Shown here: positions 49,845 through 55,218 of the stretch, in pieces
Layout of the letters: every line of letters starts with the position of its first letter
How positions within the stretch are numbered: position 1 is the stretch's first letter
Assembly (NCBI GenBank): GCA_000720995.1
Contig: JOEL01000042.1
Location: 1 to 55,218, forward strand
Direction: 5' to 3'
Length of the DNA stretch: 55,218 bases
From: Streptomyces celluloflavus
GTDB lineage: Bacteria; Actinomycetota; Actinomycetes; Streptomycetales; Streptomycetaceae
Translations under genes and position numbers: made by a program
Notes under the pieces: generated by a model
The model's database searches: none
The model's input: the letters and a program-made list of their open reading frames with translations, nothing else
What the model was told of the DNA's origin: nothing

Positions 49845-50102
49845 CCGCACCGGCACCCGCAGCACACCCCCACGCCCCGTACGTCCCTCCATCCCCACCC
49901 CCATGCCCCCCGCGCGGCTGTCCCGCCGTACGGGGGGCGATTGCATGTGCATGCCCGGTGATGGGGGTGAACGCCCGATAAGTGTCCTTCCCCACACTCT
50001 GTGCAGGTGTGGAACGGACGAAACGGAACAGACGTTGATAAGGCGTCGGTCCGGACCGTCTGTGTTCGGTCGTGGACCCGGCGACCGTGGGGATCGGTAG
50101 TG
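49845..50102. other. Intergenic region upstream of the L,D-transpeptidase
   Basis: 258 bp, no gene. Contains TGCATGTGCATGC-like near-palindrome at about 49941 and the ECF-type promoter candidate at 50025. Confidence 0.4.
50025..50050 (+). promoter_or_regulatory. Candidate SigE-type promoter
   Basis: GGAAC (50025-50029), 15 nt, then GTCGGT (50045-50050). This resembles the ECF SigE pattern (GGAAC then GTC/GTT). A second GGAAC lies at 50011. SigE controls envelope genes, and an L,D-transpeptidase is a fitting target. Confidence 0.4.
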
Positions 50103-51341
50103 ATGGAGAAGAGCGTGATGAGGGACAGCAAGCGCCGCAACGGGCTGATAGCCACCGCCGCGCTGCTCGGGGGCGTACTCACGCTCTCGGCGTGCGGCGG
50201 CGGCAGCAGCGAGGCCGCACAGGCAAAGACCAAGCAGGTCGACGCGGCGGCGGCGAAGGCCACGTCCGACGCGAAGATAAAGATCACGCCCAAGGACGGC
50301 ACCGCCGACGCGGGCATCAACAGCGACGCCAAGGTGACCGTCAGCGGTGGCAAGCTCACCGAGGTCACCATGACGGCCGTCGAGTCCAAGAAGGCCGTCG
50401 AGGGCACGCTCTCCGCCGACGGCACCTCCTGGCAGCCCAAGAAGTCCCTGGACCGCTCGACGAAGTACACGGTCAGCGCCCATGCGACGGACGCCCAGGG
50501 CCGCAAGGCGGTGGAGAACGCCACCTTCACCACCGTCTCCCCGGCGCACAGCTTCATAGGCACCTTCACGCCGGAGGACGGTTCGACCGTCGGCGTCGGC
50601 ATGCCGGTGTCGGTCAACTTCGACAAGCCGGTGCAGGACAAGAAGGCCGTCGAGTCCGCGATCAAGGTCGCGTCGAGCAGCAACCAGAAGGTCGTCGGCC
50701 ACTGGTTCGGCGACCAGCGGCTGGACTTCCGCCCCGAGGAGTACTGGAAGGCGAACTCCAAGGTCACCATGGAGCTCGGCCTCGACGGCGTCCAGGCGTC
50801 GCCCGGTGTCCAGGGCGTGCAGCACAAGACCGTCACCTTCACCGTCGGCCACTCGCAGATCAGCACCGTCGACGCCAAGACGCACCAGATGACCGTGGTC
50901 CGCGACGGCAAGACGATCAAGACCATCCCGATCTCGGCCGGCAGCGCGGAGCACCCGACCTACAACGGCAAGATGGTCATCTCCGAGAAGTACCAGCAGA
51001 CCAGGATGAACGGCTCGACGGTCGGCTTCGGCGGCGAGTACGACATCCCCGATGTGCCGCACGCCATGCGCCTGTCGAACTCCGGCACCTTCATCCACGG
51101 CAACTACTGGGGCAAGGGCATCTTCGGCAACTCCAACACCAGCCATGGCTGCATCGGCCTGGCGGACGCCAAGGGGGCCGGTGACCCCGGTACGGACGGC
51201 GCGTGGTTCTTCGCCAACTCGCAGCTCGGCGATGTCGTCCAGATGATCAACTCCCCGGACCGGACCATCAAGCCGGACAACGGCCTCAACGGCTGGAACA
51301 TGAACTGGTCCGAGTGGGTCGCGGGCAGCGCCCTGAAGTGA
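50103..51341 (+). CDS. L,D-transpeptidase lipoprotein
   Basis: 412 residues from ATG 50103; ATG 50118 (with GGAG 9 nt before) is also good. Lipoprotein signal: RRNGLIATAALLGGVLTLSACGGG with the lipobox Cys. Two Ig-like (BIG) domains follow (ITPKDGTADAGINSDAKVTV; FTPEDGSTVGVGMPVSVNFDKPV), then the YkuD catalytic domain with HGNYWG and the nucleophile Cys in SHGCIGL. Makes 3-3 cross-links in peptidoglycan outside the membrane. Mycobacterial LdtMt2-like layout. Confidence 0.93.
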   Translation: MEKSVMRDSKRRNGLIATAALLGGVLTLSACGGGSSEAAQAKTKQVDAAAAKATSDAKIKITPKDGTADAGINSDAKVTVSGGKLTEVTMTAVESKKAVEGTLSADGTSWQPKKSLDRSTKYTVSAHATDAQGRKAVENATFTTVSPAHSFIGTFTPEDGSTVGVGMPVSVNFDKPVQDKKAVESAIKVASSSNQKVVGHWFGDQRLDFRPEEYWKANSKVTMELGLDGVQASPGVQGVQHKTVTFTVGHSQISTVDAKTHQMTVVRDGKTIKTIPISAGSAEHPTYNGKMVISEKYQQTRMNGSTVGFGGEYDIPDVPHAMRLSNSGTFIHGNYWGKGIFGNSNTSHGCIGLADAKGAGDPGTDGAWFFANSQLGDVVQMINSPDRTIKPDNGLNGWNMNWSEWVAGSALK

Positions 51342-51397
51342 CCCGCCCCGTCCCGGCCGCGCGGTGACCCACCGCGACCCGCTGTGACCCGAGGTGA

Positions 51398-51441
51398 CCG
51401 ACGCCCGGTGGTGCCGATATTTGCGGCGCGCCGGGCGTCGG
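51398..51441 (+). terminator. Hairpin downstream of the L,D-transpeptidase
   Basis: CCGACGCCCGG (51398-51408) pairs with CCGGGCGTCGG (51431-51441) around a 22-nt loop with A/T-rich GATATTTG. It reaches to within 8 bp of the next gene's -10, so it may also affect that promoter. Confidence 0.55.
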
Positions 51442-51460
51442 TGCTGCGTACGGTGCGCGG

Positions 51461-52606
51461 ATGGAGAAACTTCCCGGACTTCCCGGAAAAGAACCGGTCA
51501 GGGCGGGCCGGTACGGACATGTGGGCCCGCTGTCCGTGACGGAGATCGACGCCGACGCCTGGTACGACGTCCTGGCCGCCGCCCACCGCCACGACCGGCC
51601 GAACACCCCCGCCCCCGAGCGGGACGCCGAGGCCGGCCGGCTGTACGTCCCCGCGCTGCGCAGCCGCTCGGTTGCCTTCGCGCTGCCGGACCCCGGGGCC
51701 GTCGCCGGGACCGCCGTCGGCTACGCCGGGATAGCCCTGGTCCGCCTCTTCGACTCCGAGGAGAACGCCGCGACCGCCTTCCTCGACACCCTGACCGTCC
51801 ACCCCGGGCGGCGCGGCCGAGGGGTGGGCGGCGCGCTCTGGTCCCAGGTGCGCGCCCTGCTCGTCGCGGAGGGCCGTACGTCGCTCACCAGCCTCGTCCA
51901 TCGGGGCGGCGCGGGCGAACGGTTCGCCACCGGGTGCGGCGCGGAGTGCGCGCTGCCGTTGGTGGCATATGTGCAGACGGTGGCGGGTGCGGTGGACATG
52001 CCGGGTGTGGCGGGTGCGGCGGGTATCTCGGGTACGCCGGGTTCGGATGTGACGGGGGAGCCGGGGGAGCCGAAGGGCTCGGAGGGTACGGAGGATGCGG
52101 AGGGTTCGCGCCTCCTGCCCGACGGCTACCGCTTCGCCGCCTGGAGCGGGCTCGTCCCCGATGAACACGCCGCCACGCACGCCCGCGCCCACAACGCCAT
52201 GCAGGACGCCCCGATCGGCGATCTGGACGAGCAGCACGATCCCTGGGACGCCGACCGGGTGCGCGCCACGACCCGCGTCATCCTCGACCGCGGCGGGATG
52301 ATGCTCACCGTGGCGGCGATCGCCGAGGCGGGCGGCACGGTCGCCGGGTACACCGAACTCGTGCTGCCCACACCGGATTCCGTACGGGCCCTGCAGTACG
52401 ACACCGCCGTCATCCCCGAGCACCGCGGCCGTGGCCTGGGCCGGGCGGTCAAACTGCGGATGCTGGCGTATCTGCGCGCGCGGCGGCCGGGCGTCCGGGA
52501 GATCATGACCACGGTCGCGGAGGGGAACGCGCCGATGCTGGCGGTCAACGCGGCGCTCGGCTACCGCGCCGAGAGCGGCCTCGGCATCTATCAGGTGCGG
52601 ATCTGA
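51461..52606 (+). CDS. Tandem GNAT acetyltransferase
   Basis: 381 residues, ATG 51461 6 nt after TACGGT (leaderless). Two GNAT domains: the N-terminal with LDTLTVHPGRRGRGVGGALWSQV (acetyl-CoA loop RGRGVG) and the C-terminal with YDTAVIPEHRGRGLGRAVKLRM (RGRGLG) and NAALGYRAESGLG. They are joined by a Gly/Ser/Glu-rich linker of about 35 residues (GTPGSDVTGEPGEPKGSEG) encoded by repetitive DNA (51996-52108). Double-GNAT proteins include mycothiol synthase, but the substrate here is unknown. Confidence 0.83.
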   Translation: MEKLPGLPGKEPVRAGRYGHVGPLSVTEIDADAWYDVLAAAHRHDRPNTPAPERDAEAGRLYVPALRSRSVAFALPDPGAVAGTAVGYAGIALVRLFDSEENAATAFLDTLTVHPGRRGRGVGGALWSQVRALLVAEGRTSLTSLVHRGGAGERFATGCGAECALPLVAYVQTVAGAVDMPGVAGAAGISGTPGSDVTGEPGEPKGSEGTEDAEGSRLLPDGYRFAAWSGLVPDEHAATHARAHNAMQDAPIGDLDEQHDPWDADRVRATTRVILDRGGMMLTVAAIAEAGGTVAGYTELVLPTPDSVRALQYDTAVIPEHRGRGLGRAVKLRMLAYLRARRPGVREIMTTVAEGNAPMLAVNAALGYRAESGLGIYQVRI

Positions 52607-52810
52607 GCACAGGTGGGGTGCGGCGCCGAGCGGGCACGGCCCGGCGGTGGCGTTCGGCCACCCCGGCGCAGGCGCCGCGGACGGCCCGGTAACGGCGGCG
52701 CGAGCCACTGGGCAGACGCCGCGAGGAACGGACCACCGGAAGTGCGTGCCGCAGGGCGTGGCCGGAGCCTCCGGACACGGCCCCGCGGCGGCTCTCCGTA
52801 CAGTGAACGG

Positions 52811-54145
52811 GTGAGCGAGCACGGAAAGACCAGTCGGCGCGGCCGGGGCGGACGCCCGCCATCGGCCGCCGACGAACCGCATGACGCACATGAGTCGCGT
52901 GAACTGGACGAACTGATCGCCGACGTGCTCGGCGCCGTCCGCTACGCACCGGACGGCACACCGGCCGAGGACGCCATCGAGGCGGGCGCGTCCCGGCTGG
53001 CCGCGGCCCCGGCGGGCTGGGAGGCGGTCAGCGCGGCCGTCGTCGCGGCCGCCGCGGAGGCCGTCCGGCAGTGCTGGTCGGGCGGCTGGCACCCCGCCGA
53101 CCTGGCGCGGATCGTACGGCGCGAGGCGGCCGACCCGACGATCGTCGCGCTGACCGTCGACGCCATCGCTGCCGAGGCGGCCCGCCCGCCGGCGGCCAAG
53201 TCCGCGCGCGACACCCGCTGGGCCGATCAGCTGCGCGGGCTCGGCGCCGAGGTCTGGTGGGAGTCCGACAGCGGCTATCTCGACGCGCTGGCCCGGCGCC
53301 GCCGCACCTCCCGCTTCGAGACCGCGTACGCCGTGCTGGCGGCGCTGCGCACCCTCGCCAGGCTGCCGCGCATCACCCCGCTCCCGGCCGCCGCCCCGGC
53401 ACCCGCCCGCCCGTCCGGCGGCGCGGGGGCGGCCCGCGCCCTGGGACGCATCCGCGGCCTGCTGGCCAAGGCCGAGGCGACCGACTTCGCCCAGGAGGCG
53501 GAGGCGCTGTCCGCCAAGGCGCAGGAGCTGATGGCCCGCCACAGCATCGACGAGGCTCTTCTGGACAGCGCGGCCGGCGCGGACGGCTCCCCGGGCGGCA
53601 CGGCCGGCGGCCCGACGGCGGTCCGCATCGGCATCGAGGGACCGTACGAACAGGCCAAGGCGCTGCTCCTCGACGCCGTCGCGGCCGCGAACCGCTGCCA
53701 GGCCGTCTGGGCGGCGGACGTCGGCTTCTCCACCGTCGTCGGCTTCGCACCCGACCTGGAGGCGGCCGAGTTGCTCTACACCTCACTGCTGCTCCAGGCC
53801 ACCACCGCGATGAACCGCGCGGGTGACGACCACCACGCCCGCGGCCGCTCCCGCCGCACCCGGGACTTCCGCCAGACCTTCCTCGTCGCGTACGCCGACC
53901 GCATCCGCGACCGCCTCGCCGCCGCCACCGAGACCGCCACGGCCGCCGCCACCGCCGAGGCCGCCGCCACCGCCCCCGATCTGCTGCCGGTGCTGGCCGC
54001 CCGCGAACTGGCCGTCGAGGAAACCACCGGCGCCCTCTTCCCGGACACCGCCCCCGTCCGGCTGCGCGGCATCCACGACGCGGACGGCTGGCACCAGGGC
54101 ACGGCCGCCGCCGACCGGGCACGGTTGAGGCATTCGGCTATGTGA
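52811..54145 (+). CDS. DUF2786-domain protein
   Basis: 444 residues from GTG 52811, 6 nt after TACAGT (52799-52804), so leaderless. The central DUF2786 region is visible as LGRIRGLLAKAEATDFAQEAEALSAKAQELMARHSID (residues about 215-250). It is preceded by an Ala-rich helical domain with GWHPADLARIVRREA and followed by GPYEQAKALLLDAVAAANRCQAVW and GFAPDLEAAELLYTSLLLQ. An Ala/Thr run (ATETATAAATAEAAATA) lies near the C-terminus. Widespread in actinobacteria; role unknown, no catalytic motif recognised. Confidence 0.78.
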   Translation: MSEHGKTSRRGRGGRPPSAADEPHDAHESRELDELIADVLGAVRYAPDGTPAEDAIEAGASRLAAAPAGWEAVSAAVVAAAAEAVRQCWSGGWHPADLARIVRREAADPTIVALTVDAIAAEAARPPAAKSARDTRWADQLRGLGAEVWWESDSGYLDALARRRRTSRFETAYAVLAALRTLARLPRITPLPAAAPAPARPSGGAGAARALGRIRGLLAKAEATDFAQEAEALSAKAQELMARHSIDEALLDSAAGADGSPGGTAGGPTAVRIGIEGPYEQAKALLLDAVAAANRCQAVWAADVGFSTVVGFAPDLEAAELLYTSLLLQATTAMNRAGDDHHARGRSRRTRDFRQTFLVAYADRIRDRLAAATETATAAATAEAAATAPDLLPVLAARELAVEETTGALFPDTAPVRLRGIHDADGWHQGTAAADRARLRHSAM

Positions 54146-54217
54146 GGGAACGGGCCGGGCGGTACGGGGAGCGGGGCCTGGGCCGATGGCCTGCGGGACG
54201 GGGCCCGAGGCCGAAGG

Positions 54218-55078
54218 CTAGGGGACCTCCCGCCACTCCTTCCCCTGTGGCTTCTCCAACGGGGCGAAGTACGTTCCGGGCGGTACCCCGACCGCGCGCC
54301 GGAACGCGGCGACGAAGGCGCTGGGCGAGGCGTACCCGACCCGGGCGGCCACCGCCGCGACCGTCGCACCACCCGCCAGCAGCGGCATCGCGGCCTGGAG
54401 CCGGAGCCGGGTGCGCCACCGCCCGTACGGCATCCCGGTGTCCGCGAGGAACGCGCGGGCCAGCGTCCGGCCGCTCGCCCCCACCCGCGCCCCCCACTCC
54501 GCCAGCGTCCGCCCGTCCGCCGGATCGGCCCGTAGCGCCGCCGCGACCCGCCGCGCCCGGGGGTCCCGCGGCATGGGGGCCAGCACGGTGGCGACCGATA
54601 CCGGGCGCAGCTGATCCAGCACCACGGCCTCGGCCCGTTCGCGGGCCGCCGCGTCCAGGCCGGCGTCCGCCAGGTACGAGATCAGCTCGCGCAGCAGGGG
54701 CGAGACGCCGACGACGGTGGGGACCGGCCAGCCGACCGGGCAGCGCTCCGGAAGGTAGTACAGGCTCCTGGAGAGGGACGGGGCCACGGCCCCCATGGTG
54801 TGCTCGGTACCGGCCGGGATCCACAGGGCCATCGACGGCGGCAGCACCCAGGTGTTCCCCGCGGTCCGTACGGCCAGAACTCCCCTTTCCGCCCAGGCGA
54901 GTTGGTGGTGATCGTGCCGATGCCAGGAGTACCACTGCCCGTCGCCCATCGCGAAGCTCCCGACGACCACGGCGGACTCGCCGACCCCCACCGCGGCGAC
55001 CACCTCGGCCGCGGGCCGTTCGCCCCCGGACTGCCGTCCCCCGCCCTGCCGGCCCAGGGGTTGTCCTTCTGGCGACAT
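54218..55078 (-). CDS. AraC-family transcriptional regulator
   Basis: 286 residues from ATG 55078. N-terminal cupin ligand domain (WYSWHRHDHHQLAWAERGVLAV, ALWIPAGTEHTMG) and C-terminal double helix-turn-helix: ADGRTLAEWGARVGASGRTLARAFLADTGM, then GATVAAVAARVGYASPSAFVAAFRRAVG. Such regulators usually stand divergent from an MFS exporter. Here the divergent position is taken by an IS5-type element beginning about 45 bp upstream, which may have separated or replaced the partner gene. Confidence 0.88.
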   Translation of the reverse strand: MSPEGQPLGRQGGGRQSGGERPAAEVVAAVGVGESAVVVGSFAMGDGQWYSWHRHDHHQLAWAERGVLAVRTAGNTWVLPPSMALWIPAGTEHTMGAVAPSLSRSLYYLPERCPVGWPVPTVVGVSPLLRELISYLADAGLDAAARERAEAVVLDQLRPVSVATVLAPMPRDPRARRVAAALRADPADGRTLAEWGARVGASGRTLARAFLADTGMPYGRWRTRLRLQAAMPLLAGGATVAAVAARVGYASPSAFVAAFRRAVGVPPGTYFAPLEKPQGKEWREVP

Positions 55079-55124
55079 GAATTGTCCCCCTATCGCGTGG
55101 TGGACATGAGACTGTCCTTCCTAA

Positions 55125-55218
55125 GGGTTGTCCCGTAACTGCTGGTCACGGGTGAGATGATCTTGCTGTGTCTGGTGTGATCACGGCGTCGGAGCCGTCT
55201 TGGATAGGCCCGTTCACC
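55125..55218 (+). mobile_element. Left end of an IS5-type insertion sequence (cut by window edge)
   Basis: The terminal GGGTTGTCCCGTAA (from 55125), preceded by CTAA as a possible target site, is typical of IS5-type ends in Streptomyces. The transposase start follows at 55168. The AraC control region at 55079-55124 holds repeated TGTCC (ATTGTCC at 55081, ACTGTCC at 55111). Confidence 0.65.
55168..55218 (+). CDS. IS5-family transposase, N-terminal fragment (runs off the window)
   Basis: From GTG 55168 the frame reads VSGVITASEPSWIGPFT, the standard opening of an IS5-type (IS1647-like) Streptomyces transposase, and then leaves the window. Only 17 codons are seen, so its intactness is unknown. 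Confidence 0.7.
   Translation, partial: MSGVITASEPSWIGPFT

Overview
The window is a high-GC (about 72%) actinobacterial chromosome segment, almost certainly Streptomyces. It has dense GC-rich third positions, afsQ1/afsQ2/sigQ, a pccB-accE-accA acyl-CoA carboxylase set, a DUF397/HTH pair, and a gene order (adenosine deaminase, afsQ, deoC, phosphopentomutase-like, purine nucleoside phosphorylase, deoR, accA, maf, accE, pccB, birA, cyclase, enoyl-CoA hydratase, GGDEF, hutH) that matches, from memory, the S. coelicolor SCO4900-SCO4936 core. Both ends run into truncated transposase genes: IS30-type at 1-53 on the minus strand and IS5-type at 55168-55218 on the plus strand. The piece may therefore be a whole contig broken at repeats.

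Layout. 1-3.4 kb: IS30 remnant, MFS exporter with a divergent LysR regulator, alpha/beta hydrolase. 3.4-21.6 kb: nucleoside salvage genes (add, a uridine-kinase-like protein, deoC plus two aldehyde dehydrogenase chains, a PGM2-like phosphopentose mutase, purine nucleoside phosphorylase). Among them lie afsQ1-afsQ2-lipoprotein with divergent sigQ, a class F sortase with a secreted partner, and small secreted or membrane proteins. 21.7-30.9 kb: LpdA-type flavoprotein, DeoR, TetR, esterase, acyl-CoA carboxylase alpha chain, IclR, DJ-1/PfpI. 31-37.8 kb: an accessory island with an HTH/DUF397 pair whose DUF397 protein has a fourfold repeat. It also holds a small, apparently decayed nucleoside-antibiotic-type cluster: a radical SAM remnant, a BlsD-like cytosylglucuronate synthase relative, an ATP-grasp ligase and an MFS exporter. 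37.8-55.1 kb: maf, a penicillin-binding protein, accE, pccB, birA, adenylate cyclase, enoyl-CoA hydratase, GGDEF protein, hutH, LAXTG surface protein, L,D-transpeptidase, GNAT, DUF2786, AraC, then the IS5 element.

How the genes work together. Adenosine deaminase, nucleoside phosphorylase, phosphopentose mutase, DeoC and the aldehyde dehydrogenase pair can carry a purine deoxynucleoside to glyceraldehyde-3-phosphate and oxidised acetaldehyde. Three of these transcription units (add, deoC-ALDH, pnp) carry the same perfect 12-bp palindrome CTACGCGCGTAG 16-25 bp before the start codon, overlapping apparently leaderless promoters. This reads as an undescribed local regulon. The other main points are the decayed BlsD/BlsE-type cluster, the split ALDH16-like dehydrogenase, the repeated DUF397 protein and a perfect AfsQ1 box between afsQ1 and sigQ. 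I saw no rRNA, tRNA or CRISPR in the window.
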